Assembly: GCA_040289295.1 (NCBI GenBank)
Contig: PSLA01000006.1
Span: forward strand, 1 to 64,000
Reading direction: 5' to 3'
Length of the DNA: 64,000 nucleotides
From: J051 sp040289295
GTDB taxonomy: Bacteria > Armatimonadota > Fimbriimonadia > Fimbriimonadales > ATM1
A program made the position numbers and the translations under genes. Of the stretch, positions 1 to 8,175 are shown piece after piece. Every line of letters starts with the position of its first letter. The stretch's first letter is position 1. Below the pieces are notes generated by a model that saw only the letters and a list, made by a program, of their open reading frames with translations, did not search any database and was not told the DNA's origin.

Positions 1-90
1 CGGGAGGCTTCTTCCGGCTGCTCGGCCCGAGCAGGCGCCTCGGCGATTCACCTGAGGCTCCGAACGCCCAAAGCCGACCCTACCATAGGG

Positions 91-96
91 TACACT
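91..96 (+). promoter_or_regulatory. candidate -10 box for tRNA-Asn
   Basis: TACACT lies 14 bases before the first base of the tRNA, a plausible -10 distance for a transcript starting just upstream of the mature 5' end. No good -35 is visible, so this is a weak call. Confidence 0.25.
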
Positions 97-109
97 GCGC
101 TCCCGTTAC

Positions 110-184
110 TGCCGCATAGCTCAGTGGTAGAGCAGCTGACTGTTAATCAGCGGGTCGTAGGTTCGAATCCTACTGCGGCAGCCA
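110..184 (+). tRNA. tRNA-Asn (anticodon GTT)
   Basis: The acceptor arms TGCCGCA and TGCGGCA pair fully. The D-arm carries AGCTCAGTGGTAGAGC, the anticodon loop CTGTTAA presents GTT, and the T-loop is GTTCGAATC. The discriminator G is followed by CCA at 182-184, so the CCA end is encoded. It stands alone, with no other tRNA beside it. Confidence 0.97.
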
Positions 185-260
185 CTGTGTTGCCCAGTTC
201 ATCCGCGCTTCCTCATCGTGGCGAGCGGCGCATGCGCGAGAGGCAGCGATTCCGCCCCGT

Positions 261-1121
261 TCACTCCCCCGGGAACAACGGATTGAGGAACTCGTAGAGG
301 GCCTCGTAGAGGCGGTGCGGGGTTGACCAGCGCGCCTCGCCGTGCCCTACGTTTGGCATCCAGCGCACGTCGGCGCAGGCGGCGAGGCGAAGGTTTCGCT
401 CCGCGTGGCGCGGATGAACCATGGCGTCCTCCGTTCCATGCACGATGAGCGTTGGGATCCGAACACCTCGTAGCGCGCGCCCGACGTCGGCGCGATACGG
501 GTTGAAGCGTGCGATCGGCATCGCCACGATGACAACGGGCGCGAGGAAGAGAACCAGCGGCAAGCCACCCAGCCATCGCCACCATCCGAGCGTCGCCGCC
601 GGCAGCGACGAGTAGCACGAATCGAGAACCAACGCGTCCGCGCAATTCGGTTCGTCGGCAAGTGCGAACGCGGCGGCTGCGGCGCCCATGCTTGAGCCGA
701 TGAGGACGCGCTTCGCCCCGGGCTTCCGTTTTTTAACATAGTCGCACGCGGCGAGAACGTCGAGTCGCTCGTTGTGCCCGACGGTCGTCACGGCTCCGCC
801 GCTGCGGCCGCAGTTGCGGAAGTCGAACAGCAGGCAGGAGAACCCCCATCGTCGTATCTCGGCGGCGAGGGCGGCGTTCTCCGAGCGGTTCATCACGTAG
901 CCGTGTAGCAGGATCGCCACCCCGCGGGCGTTTTCGGAAGGGACCCACCATCCGCTCAGCGGCGTGCCGTCCCTTGAGGGAAATTCGACTTCCTCCATGG
1001 GCGCGCCCAGCGCAGCTGGCGAGAGGAAGATGGGCGATCGGGGCGGATGTGTGGCGATGTATGCCGCCAGCGCAAGCACAAGGAGGTACAGCGTAAACGC
1101 CGCAAGAGCTGCTGCGAGCAT
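261..1121 (-). CDS. alpha/beta hydrolase with N-terminal membrane anchor
   Basis: A 286-residue serine hydrolase of the alpha/beta fold, close in layout to the Abhd13/BEM46-like single-pass hydrolases. Residues 1-22 form a hydrophobic helix that probably anchors it in the cytoplasmic membrane. The oxyanion motif LLHGY is near residue 72. The nucleophile elbow GSSMG is at 142-146 (Ser144), the acid is Asp232 in HGTED and the base is His260 in VGHGEA. A cap-like hydrophobic stretch lies at about 184-205. The substrate cannot be told from sequence; esterase or acyl-hydrolase activity is the family expectation. It lies 9 bases downstream of the HD-GYP gene on the same strand, so the two may be cotranscribed. 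Confidence 0.85.
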   Translation of the reverse strand: MLAAALAAFTLYLLVLALAAYIATHPPRSPIFLSPAALGAPMEEVEFPSRDGTPLSGWWVPSENARGVAILLHGYVMNRSENAALAAEIRRWGFSCLLFDFRNCGRSGGAVTTVGHNERLDVLAACDYVKKRKPGAKRVLIGSSMGAAAAAFALADEPNCADALVLDSCYSSLPAATLGWWRWLGGLPLVLFLAPVVIVAMPIARFNPYRADVGRALRGVRIPTLIVHGTEDAMVHPRHAERNLRLAACADVRWMPNVGHGEARWSTPHRLYEALYEFLNPLFPGE

Positions 1122-1130
1122 GGGGCAGGA

Positions 1131-2069
1131 TTATGATGCCAAGAAGGAGTGGTCGGTTGCGGTTTTGGCTTTTGACGCTGGAGCATCGGGATATCGTTCC
1201 ATGACCTCCGCTACCTCGGGCAGCGCGGCCAGGAAGCACTCGACGAGCCGCGGGTCGAAGTGCGTACCGGAGAGCGAGCGAACCGCCTCGACTGCCTTGA
1301 TCACTGGCCAAGATTGCTTATAGGGGCGACGCGAGGTAAGGGCGTCGAACACGTCGGCGATGGCGACGATGCGCGCAGGCAGCGGAATCTCCTCGCCTTT
1401 CAATCCATCTGGATAGCCTGTTCCATCCCATCGTTCGTGATGCCAACGCGCGATGGTCTCCGCCATTCGCACGATGGGCGTCGCTCCGCCGCGAAGAATG
1501 TCCGCGCCGATGTTCGAGTGCTGTTTCACGAGATCGAACTCCGTCGGTGTAAGTTTTCCCGGCTTTCGGAGTATCTGATCCGGCACGCCGATCTTGCCGA
1601 GGTCGTGCATGGGGCTCGCCTCTCGGATCAGGCGACACTGCTCGTCGTCCAGCCCTGCCTCTCGCGCGATGAGCCAGCTGATCTCGCTAACGCGGTGCAC
1701 GTGTTGCGCGGTGTCGTCGTCTCTCCATTCAGCTGCCCGGGCTAGGCGCTCGACAACCTCCCGTTCAGACTGGCGCACGAGCTGGTGCGAACGCAACACG
1801 GCTGCAATCTGCCTGCGCAGGAGGAACCACAGCATCGTCGCCGTGGCAACGACATAGCCCACGCCTTTGATGCTCTGCACTGCGCGAAGCATATCGGGCG
1901 AATCTGCTGCGACCTGCGCGGCGACCACGTCGGATAGTCTAATCCAGAGCGCACCCGCGACGACATACCAAGCGACAGTACGGAGCGCCATACGACCTGC
2001 CTTGCGTACAACCGATGGCTCCTCACACCATTTCGGGTCTTGATCGCGCTCCACGTTCGCACAGGACAT
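1131..2069 (-). CDS. membrane-bound HD-GYP domain phosphodiesterase
   Basis: A 312-residue protein with two transmembrane helices (about 29-50 and 67-85) followed by a complete HD-GYP domain. Such domains usually hydrolyse cyclic di-GMP to GMP. Visible ligands: His123, the HD pair at 155-156 in MHDLGKIG, HSNIG near 184, the HH pair at 210-211 and the signature GTGYPDG at 216-222. The short two-helix module with WIRLSD between the helices resembles the N-terminal module found on PAS/GGDEF sensor proteins. It reads away from the HDOD gene at 2176, with which it shares an upstream region of about 100 bases. All metal-binding residues are present, so I expect an active enzyme. Confidence 0.9.
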   Translation of the reverse strand: MSCANVERDQDPKWCEEPSVVRKAGRMALRTVAWYVVAGALWIRLSDVVAAQVAADSPDMLRAVQSIKGVGYVVATATMLWFLLRRQIAAVLRSHQLVRQSEREVVERLARAAEWRDDDTAQHVHRVSEISWLIAREAGLDDEQCRLIREASPMHDLGKIGVPDQILRKPGKLTPTEFDLVKQHSNIGADILRGGATPIVRMAETIARWHHERWDGTGYPDGLKGEEIPLPARIVAIADVFDALTSRRPYKQSWPVIKAVEAVRSLSGTHFDPRLVECFLAALPEVAEVMERYPDAPASKAKTATDHSFLAS

Positions 2070-2175
2070 TATTGGTAAGGGTTAGCGCAATCCGCATTGA
2101 AACGCCTGAGGAAACCGACCGAGCTCACCGAATATCAAAGAGTCTCGCCGGTTGAGGCAACGAAGGACTGCAAAG

Positions 2176-3063
2176 GTGACGATCGACGACCTGAGAGTGT
2201 TGATGCGACGGAAGGTTAAGCTCAGTCCTGCCTGGGCTGACATTCCGAAACTGCTTCAACTGTCTGACCGTGAGGACGTGGCGCTCAGCGAGTTGGAGCC
2301 AATCATTGACCGCAATCCCGGGCTTTCGGCGAACGTTTTGCGGCTTGCGAACAGCGCCTACATGGGCGCGGAGCAGCCGATCTTCTCTATCCCTCATGCG
2401 ATTGCCGTGCTTGGGTTGCGGTCTGTCCGCTCGATTGCGCTTTCTGCGCTGCATCACATCTTGAGTCGACAGCCGAAGCCGGCTATGGGGTTCGACGGGC
2501 GGCACTTTGCGAAGCGCTCCTATGCGCTGGGGATCGTGTGCCGCAAGCGCTGCGAGCGGTTGGCGAACATACTGCTGGCGGAGTCGGGCTACGAGGCGGG
2601 GCTGCTCCAAGAGATCGGTTATCTGGTGCTTCTGGAAGAGTGCACTGAATCGCTGACGGTTCTTATCGGCGCGGCGCGGCAGATGCCGAAGACGGACATT
2701 GTGCAGATTGAGAAGGAGGTGCTCGGGTTCACGCATGCGGAGCTCGGAGCAGCTCTCGCGGAGGAGTGGGCATTTCCGGAGCACATCGTGGCAGCCATAC
2801 GCTATCACCACGAGCCGTTGCTCGCGCCTGCCAAGTTCGCTCCACTTGTAGACCGGGCGCATTACGCTTCCTGGTTTTGCTATCAAGCGGGCCTGCCGCC
2901 CTTCCCGCAAACGGGTGGCCACGATCTTAGCGACCTCGTGCTGAGCAGGATTCAGCAGTCGGTGGAAGCGGGCGTTGAACTGTCGCCCCCGTGCCCGGTA
3001 GAGACCCAAGAGGTGCTGGAGGTCTCGAGCGAAGCGGCGCGCCAGTTAGACGAACCTGCGTAA
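2176..3063 (+). CDS. HDOD domain signalling protein
   Basis: HDOD domains are HD-related but normally lack catalytic metal ligands and act as signalling or scaffold modules in motility, c-di-GMP and stress pathways. The domain covers most of the protein (about residues 8-205). The family signature is seen in LKPIIDRNPG-like SELEPIIDRNPG, VLRLANSAYMG and IPHAIAVLGLRSVRSIAL, with the terminal AIRYHHEP motif. I chose GTG at 2176 because AAGGA at 2163-2167 lies 8 bases before it. The longer reading from TTG at 2152 has no such site. It is divergent from the HD-GYP gene; the pairing hints at one signalling circuit but does not prove it. Confidence 0.85.
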   Translation: MTIDDLRVLMRRKVKLSPAWADIPKLLQLSDREDVALSELEPIIDRNPGLSANVLRLANSAYMGAEQPIFSIPHAIAVLGLRSVRSIALSALHHILSRQPKPAMGFDGRHFAKRSYALGIVCRKRCERLANILLAESGYEAGLLQEIGYLVLLEECTESLTVLIGAARQMPKTDIVQIEKEVLGFTHAELGAALAEEWAFPEHIVAAIRYHHEPLLAPAKFAPLVDRAHYASWFCYQAGLPPFPQTGGHDLSDLVLSRIQQSVEAGVELSPPCPVETQEVLEVSSEAARQLDEPA

Positions 3064-3068
3064 GACCG

Positions 3069-3677
3069 TTAGCGACGACGCGGGCGCTTGGTAAAGACGC
3101 TAACCTCGGTCAAAGCGGATTGGGCGGGTCCGCGGCGCGCCCCTACGGTCGAATCAGATTTCCTGACCGCGATGACCGTGACCTGCATGCCGTCCTTCTC
3201 GCCAATGAGCGTAGTCGAAGCAGCGTCAACGATTTCATGCTGCACAACGTCAAGGCGCTTTCGGTAGAACGCAACGACGTCCGCAACCGGCGCGTTCGTC
3301 TTCCTGAAGCTCTGTGCGGCGCTGCCTAAGCTGTCGGTGAAGCGTCCGCCTGGCTTACTTTCTTCGCTTCCCGGATAGAACGGCAATCCCAAGTGCTCTT
3401 CGGTGACGCCCTCTTGGTAGGTACGATTCGTCTCGGTGGAAGGCGGGGGGTGTTCGCGATGCTGCTCACGCTCCCTGGGTTCGGTGAGGACCACGGCGGC
3501 GTCCTTCGCCGAGCCTTCTGCCGGCGCCTGGATAGCAATCTTATCGCGAGGCGCGGCTTCTGCCGGCACATTAGCGGACGAAGCGGATTGGGCGGGTCCC
3601 GCCCCTATGTGCCTGTCTCGACAGCCGCCGAGGGCAGCCACAGCAACGCCCATCAATAGGATGAGAGTAAGTCTCAT
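3069..3677 (-). CDS. predicted lipoprotein of unknown function
   Basis: A 202-residue protein with a clear lipoprotein signal (LILLMGVAVAALGGC, lipidated Cys at 19) and then a low-complexity, charged linker to about residue 95. The C-terminal region has the phrase LGLPFYPGSE and a segment VADVVAFYRKRLD that looks like a small alpha/beta domain seen in other short lipoproteins. I do not recognise a named family. The start ATG overlaps the pgk stop codon in an ATGA tetramer, so it is translated from the same message as pgk. Confidence 0.7.
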   Translation of the reverse strand: MRLTLILLMGVAVAALGGCRDRHIGAGPAQSASSANVPAEAAPRDKIAIQAPAEGSAKDAAVVLTEPREREQHREHPPPSTETNRTYQEGVTEEHLGLPFYPGSEESKPGGRFTDSLGSAAQSFRKTNAPVADVVAFYRKRLDVVQHEIVDAASTTLIGEKDGMQVTVIAVRKSDSTVGARRGPAQSALTEVSVFTKRPRRR

Positions 3678-4849
3678 TGTGCATCCATGAGGACGGCGAG
3701 GCCGGGCAATTCGCGCCCTTCAAGGAACTCGAGGCTTGCCCCGCCCCCGGTGCTGACGTGGGTCATCTTATCCGCAAGGCCGAACTTCTCAACGGCAGCC
3801 GCGGTGTCCCCTCCGCCAACAATAGTGATACCGTGGCATGCCGCCATGGCTTCCGCGATAGAGCGGGTTCCGCTGGCGAACGGAGTTTTTTCAAATACGC
3901 CCATCGGCCCGTTCCACACGACGGTCGCCGCGCTGCGAATGGAGACGCCAAACTCCGCGGCGGTGGCTGGCCCGATGTCAAGTCCGATGACGTCATCGGG
4001 AATCTCGGTCGCGGAAACGACCTTTCCGGCTTCGGCGTCGGGTGAAGCTGCGACAACAACGTCCGCGGGAAGGACGATCTTGTCGTCGCTCTCCGCAAGC
4101 ACGGATTGGACGAACGCGATACCGTCCGTGTCGAGCAGAGATTTCCCAATCGGGTGACCTTTCGCCTTGAGGAACGTGAACGCCATCCCTCCACCGACCA
4201 ACAGAGTGTCCACCTTCGGTAGCAGGTTCTCAACAACGCGAACCTTGTCCGCCACCTTCGCGCCGCCGAGAAGAGCCACAAACGGACGCTTCGGCTTTTC
4301 GAGTGCCTTGCCGAGGTATTCGATTTCCTTCTCCACCAGGAACCCCGCTACCGCCGGCAGCAGATGCGCCACTCCCTCGGTGCTCGCGTGGGCGCGGTGT
4401 GCGGTGCCGAACGCATCGTTCACATACAAGTCAGCGATGCTCGCGAGTTGTGTTGCGAAGCCAGGGTCGTTTTCTGTTTCCTCTTTGTGGAATCGAAGGT
4501 TTTCGAGCAGCAACGCGTTGCCAGGTCGCAATGCCGCCACCGCTTCTGCCACTTTCTCACCAACGCAATCACCCACGAACGCAACTTCTTTTCCCAGCAA
4601 CTCAGAAAGTCGCGTTGCCACCGGCTTCAGCGTGAAGCGCTCGTCCCGCCCCTCCGGACGACCCAGATGACTGACCAAGATGACTCGCGCGCCTCTGTTG
4701 ATGAGCTCCAAAATGGTGGGCAGGGACTCGCGGATTCGGCGGTCGTCGGTGATGCTCCCGTTCTCCATCGGCACGTTAAAGTCGCATCGCACAAGCACTC
4801 TCTTGTCACGTACGTCAACATCGCGCACCGTCTTCTTTCGCAGCATCAC
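3674..4849 (-). CDS. pgk: phosphoglycerate kinase
   Basis: Transfers the acyl phosphate of 1,3-bisphosphoglycerate to ADP in glycolysis. The 391 residues match the usual length of about 390-400. Visible landmarks: the substrate-binding RCDFNVP near residue 21-27, SHLGRP near 60, the ENLRFH segment, GGAKVADK of the hinge region, the nucleotide-site WNGPMGVFE and the C-terminal GGGDTAAAVEKFG and STGGGASLEFLEG motifs. The next gene overlaps it by 4 bases. Upstream on the same strand, beyond an intergenic palindromic element, lie pfkA and a fruK-like gene, so three glycolytic steps cluster here. Confidence 0.98.
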   Translation of the reverse strand: MMLRKKTVRDVDVRDKRVLVRCDFNVPMENGSITDDRRIRESLPTILELINRGARVILVSHLGRPEGRDERFTLKPVATRLSELLGKEVAFVGDCVGEKVAEAVAALRPGNALLLENLRFHKEETENDPGFATQLASIADLYVNDAFGTAHRAHASTEGVAHLLPAVAGFLVEKEIEYLGKALEKPKRPFVALLGGAKVADKVRVVENLLPKVDTLLVGGGMAFTFLKAKGHPIGKSLLDTDGIAFVQSVLAESDDKIVLPADVVVAASPDAEAGKVVSATEIPDDVIGLDIGPATAAEFGVSIRSAATVVWNGPMGVFEKTPFASGTRSIAEAMAACHGITIVGGGDTAAAVEKFGLADKMTHVSTGGGASLEFLEGRELPGLAVLMDAQ

Positions 4850-4900
4850 AGCGAGATTCTACCGCTTGCTTTAGGGAAGGGCAAGCGCGCCGCAAGTCGA

Positions 4901-5053
4901 AAGGAGGACGAGCGTCCCCGCGAGCCATGCACGCTAGTTTTGCCTCGTGTTCGCGAGGCGCTCACGCTCCCTGGCCTTGCCTCGTGTTCGCGAGACGCTC
5001 ACGCTCCCTGGCATTGCCGGGTGTTAGGAGGGAGGGCGGGCGTCCCGCGAGCC
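4901..5053. repeat. palindromic intergenic element, compound copy 1
   Basis: This copy has four arms. Arm A (GGACGAGCGTCCCCGCGAGC) is at 4901-4926. Two B arms in tandem (GTTCGCGAGRCGCTCACGCT then CCC) are at about 4949-4980 and 4986-5020. A second A arm is at 5027-5053. A and B are imperfect inverted repeats of each other, so the transcript could fold into long hairpins. The second A arm runs into the end of the gene at 5024 and encodes its last ten residues. See the other copies at 9317, 26591, 31328, 34732 and 38704. Confidence 0.85.
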
Positions 5054-5647
5054 TCGAAGCCACGCTCGCAACGCCGTCAGCAAGCGCGCGCCCTCCCGCT
5101 TGTTCGCCAAAAGGGTTCTCTTCTCCCGGGGTTCAATTTTTAATGCGAAGCGTTTTCCCTCCCGAACGCCTTCGACGACAACCCAGCGCCCCAACCCCAA
5201 GATTGTATGCGCGTTTGCCCGATAGCCAGCACGCAGAATGACTTCCTGCGGAATGCTAAGCGAGAGCCGCTCTCCCTTGAAACGCAACTCACCGCCCTCC
5301 ATCCACAGCCAGCCAACGTCTTCGTGAGGGTCGAGCAGGCTACGGTGCTTCGGCGTTGCGATGCCGACGAAGATCGCGACCGCCGAAGGCATGAGGGAGG
5401 ATAACTCGTGGCGCATCGATTCGTTCTGGAACAGCGCCAGGCGGTTGATGCCGAGCCAACCAAGCAGCGGCACGGCGCCCCAGCACACGAACGCCCATGT
5501 CGTCTGCCCCTCCTGAAAGAGCACAACGCCGGCGACGCCAGGCGGAAGCCACGTCAGCATCGGAACGAGGTTCGCCATCCACTTGCGATAGGCGTTCCAG
5601 GAGCGTCGCTTCCCACGCTCGCCGCCAGGATGCCGCCGAGTGTTCAT
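5024..5647 (-). CDS. membrane protein of unknown function
   Basis: A 207-residue protein with a basic N-terminus, two hydrophobic segments at about 27-45 and 50-72, and a C-terminal soluble half of about 110 residues rich in beta-forming sequence (PH-like in flavour, but not recognised). The start ATG lies 2 bases after the stop of the PagL-like gene, so the two are cotranscribed. The last residues, RGSRDARPPS, and the TAA stop are encoded inside the A arm of a palindromic element. The native C-terminus was therefore probably replaced or extended when the element arrived. No function can be assigned. Confidence 0.65.
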   Translation of the reverse strand: MNTRRHPGGERGKRRSWNAYRKWMANLVPMLTWLPPGVAGVVLFQEGQTTWAFVCWGAVPLLGWLGINRLALFQNESMRHELSSLMPSAVAIFVGIATPKHRSLLDPHEDVGWLWMEGGELRFKGERLSLSIPQEVILRAGYRANAHTILGLGRWVVVEGVREGKRFALKIEPREKRTLLANKREGARLLTALRAWLRGSRDARPPS

Positions 5648-5649
5648 CG

Positions 5650-6213
5650 TTAGAAAGTAAACCCGATCATTGTCTGAAACAGGTTCATGCCTCTGTTCGG
5701 CGGGATGGTGTTCCCGTTGCTGATGTGTACGACGCGAAAGCCGAACATTAAGTCGGGAAGGTCGTACACCCAGAAACCAAACCCGATGTAGGATGCGAAG
5801 TTGAACCTGCTATTCATGTCGAACGTCGTTCCATCCGACACGGCGATGCCCGAGCCTGCTTCAACGTACCAGCCGTTCATGCTCGCGCCCAATCCGGTGT
5901 AACGCAAGCCGAGTTGGAGCATCAGGACGTTCACGCCGACGCCGTCCTTCCAAGTGCTGGCCACGCGAACAGCCGCCGTCTGCTGGGCGGCGATGTCGCT
6001 CCTCCCTCGAAAGGAGAGATGTTTCGAACCGCGCGCCCACTGCACGCCCGCGGTTCCACCCCAGCGGAGTTCCCGTCCGCCGAGGAGGGCAAACTCGTGA
6101 TCGAACGACAGTTCAGCGATGCGCGTGGGAGGCTTCCAGCCATCGGGCATCTGCGCTCCGGCAGCCGAGACAATCGCAAGCATGGCTAGCAACGCCGGCG
6201 CATGAGACGACAA
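5650..6213 (-). CDS. PagL-like acyloxyacyl hydrolase (lipid A 3-O-deacylase family)
   Basis: The C-terminal half is an outer-membrane barrel ending in Phe (MIGFTF). Near the end is FRVVHISNGNTIPP, matching the PagL active-site His-Ser-Asn pattern. PagL removes the 3-O acyl chain from lipid A at the outer membrane. The signal peptide core ALLAMLAIVSAAGA is clear, with cleavage likely near AGAQ. The start is uncertain. I use TTG at 6213, preceded by AGGA about 5 bases upstream. TTG at 6243 and ATG at 6183 are alternatives; the last gives a very short signal. It overlaps the end of the fruK-like gene by a few bases and leads directly into the gene at 5647. Confidence 0.7.
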   Translation of the reverse strand: MSSHAPALLAMLAIVSAAGAQMPDGWKPPTRIAELSFDHEFALLGGRELRWGGTAGVQWARGSKHLSFRGRSDIAAQQTAAVRVASTWKDGVGVNVLMLQLGLRYTGLGASMNGWYVEAGSGIAVSDGTTFDMNSRFNFASYIGFGFWVYDLPDLMFGFRVVHISNGNTIPPNRGMNLFQTMIGFTF

Positions 6214-6214
6214 C

Positions 6215-7167
6215 CTAATCCTGTTCCAAACGTTTGATATCAACTTGATCCACCAGTGAAAGAATGGTTCCGCAACGACCGATCTCGGCTCCGCCGGTTG
6301 TCGCTGTCGCGGCTCCGGCAGCGACGCCGAGGCGCAACGCCTCTTCATGGGTGCGCCCTTCCTCAAGAGCCGCAAGAAAAGCCCCAACCAGCGAGTCCCC
6401 GCTGCCGATGGTGCTAACTGTCTCGACGTTCGGCGGTTTGGCGAAGAACGCGCCTTCGCTCGACACCATAGCGGCCCCCGCGGCACCGATAGACACGATT
6501 GCAACCGCAACGCCCCGTTGGTGAAACGCCTTCGCCGCGTCGCACGCATCTTCGGGAGTCGCAACCTGCCTGCGCAAAAAACGGGACGCCTCTTCGCCGT
6601 TCGGCTTCACCAGGAACGGAGGATCGCGTGTTGGAGTGCGTAGCCGTCGGCATCCACGCAACAAAGGCAGCCGTACTCGCGCGCCGCCCGCATTAGCGTG
6701 AGGTACGCGTCCGCGCCAACACCCTGCGGCAACGATCCTGCAAGCACGACATAGGTCGCGGCGGGATATAACTCTTCCAGCAACTCGTTGAGCGCACCCC
6801 ACTCTCGCAACGAGATGGTCGGCCCGCGCTCGTTCAGCGACGTCGGTGGAGGGGGCTTGCCGCTTTTTGGGTCTGCCTCGCGCTCCTGAATCGCGATGTT
6901 GAGTCGCGTTTCGCCCTCGGTTGAGACGAACGCGTTCTGGACGCCTTCGGCGTCGAGGGTATCGCGCACGAAGCGTCCAGTTCTGCCGCCCAGAAAACCG
7001 GTGGCTACGACGCGCGCACCCAACTCGGTCGCCACCCGCGCAACGTTCACGCCCTTGCCGCCCGCGTCGGTCTGCGCCTTCTCCACGCGGTTGGTGTCGT
7101 GCGGGCGCAGGGATTCAACGAAGATCGTGCGGTCCACGCTCGGATTCAGAGTGACGCTCAAAATCAC
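6215..7167 (-). pseudogene. fruK: 1-phosphofructokinase-family (PfkB) sugar kinase, frame-broken
   Basis: Together the two frames give a complete FruK/LacC-type hexose-phosphate kinase of about 317 residues. The N-terminal part (from GTG at 7167) has NPSVDRTI and the ribokinase signature DAGGKGVNVARV, and reaches VDADGYALQHAI near 6625. Homology then continues one frame over with RDPPFLVKPNGEEASRFL and the catalytic segment STIGSGDSLVGAF, whose Asp is the expected base. The join requires one missing base near 6620-6630. There is no long homopolymer there. This may be a real lesion or a consensus error. Its start overlaps the pfkA stop in a GTGA tetramer, so pfkA and this gene form a translationally linked pair. 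Confidence 0.85.
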
Positions 7168-8126
7168 TGCGCCATGACCTCGGCGAGCAACAACTTTCTT
7201 GCGTCAACCTGGCGTTCCTCACTCAACACCTCTTTGAGAGGGAAGGATTTGACTTTATCGGCCTGAAGCCCCACCATGTGATCGCCGCCACCCGCCGCGA
7301 GGCACTCAACTGCCTTAGCACCAAATCGCGTGGCAAGAACTCGATCGAAAGAGGTCGGATTCCCTCCGCGTTGCATGTGGCCTAACACGAGATAGCGCAC
7401 CTCATAGCCCGTCTTCTGAATCAGATAATCCGTTACCTCGGTCGCTCTCGCGGCGCCTTCGGCGACGACGATGATGCTACTACGCTTCCCCTTGGCTGTC
7501 CCTGCCACCAGCCGGTCCGCGATGTCCTGCAGGTCGAACGGCATCTCTGGGATCAGAATCGCCTCCGCACCTCCCGCCAGCCCTGCCTCAAGCGCGATAA
7601 ACCCGTTCTTCCGACCCATAACTTCGATCACGAACACGCGCTCGTGGGAGTAGGCGGTGTCTCGAATGCGGTCAATTGCATCGAGCGCGGTGTTGACCGC
7701 CGTGTCGAAGCCGACGCTCGCCACAGTGCACGGAACGTCGTTGTCTATGCTGCCAGGGATACCCATCACTGCGATGCCCGTGTTCGCATGGAACTCGTGC
7801 GCTCCACGAAGCGATCCGTCTCCGCCAATGACAATCAGGCCCTCGCACCCCATCGAGCGTAGCCTTTCGGCAGCCTGATGCTGTCCGTCGACGGCTCGGA
7901 AGCGCTCACTTCTTGCGCTGCGCAGAAAGGTGCCTCCGCGGCTGATAATGCCGCCGACGTGCAGTGAAGTAAGTTCCTCGACTTCGCCGTCAATCAAGCC
8001 GTTGAAGCCGTGATACGCTCCGTAAACCCTTAGCCCGCGCCCCAGCCCCATCCTAACGGCGGCGCGGATCGCCGCGTTCATGCCTGGGGCATCACCTCCA
8101 CTAGTAAGCACGCAGAACGCCTTCAC
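7164..8126 (-). CDS. pfkA: ATP-dependent 6-phosphofructokinase
   Basis: Phosphorylates fructose 6-phosphate, the committed step of glycolysis. Starting at GTG 8126 it is 320 residues, the standard bacterial PfkA length. An ATG further upstream would add a non-conserved tail. Visible: TSGGDAPGMNAA at the N-terminus for ATP binding, VIGGDGSL (the GGDGS form typical of ATP- rather than PPi-dependent enzymes), the catalytic GIPGSIDNDV loop and VMGRKNGF. GHMQRGG marks the C-terminal substrate site. It overlaps the fruK-like gene by 4 bases and is divergent from the CBS-DUF1385 gene 49 bases away. Confidence 0.97.
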   Translation of the reverse strand: MKAFCVLTSGGDAPGMNAAIRAAVRMGLGRGLRVYGAYHGFNGLIDGEVEELTSLHVGGIISRGGTFLRSARSERFRAVDGQHQAAERLRSMGCEGLIVIGGDGSLRGAHEFHANTGIAVMGIPGSIDNDVPCTVASVGFDTAVNTALDAIDRIRDTAYSHERVFVIEVMGRKNGFIALEAGLAGGAEAILIPEMPFDLQDIADRLVAGTAKGKRSSIIVVAEGAARATEVTDYLIQKTGYEVRYLVLGHMQRGGNPTSFDRVLATRFGAKAVECLAAGGGDHMVGLQADKVKSFPLKEVLSEERQVDARKLLLAEVMAQ

Positions 8127-8175
8127 GGTCGGGCGCGCATTATCCCTGATGGGGCGTTGGTGGAATAATCTGGAC

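Noticed and set aside
1..109. Start of the window before tRNA-Asn
   Set aside because: I see no start, stop or motif that supports a gene fragment.
4364..5143. Plus-strand frames running through the palindromic repeat and into pgk
   Set aside because: The repeat arms translate to Arg/Pro-rich text that recurs at every copy, and the rest is antisense to pgk.
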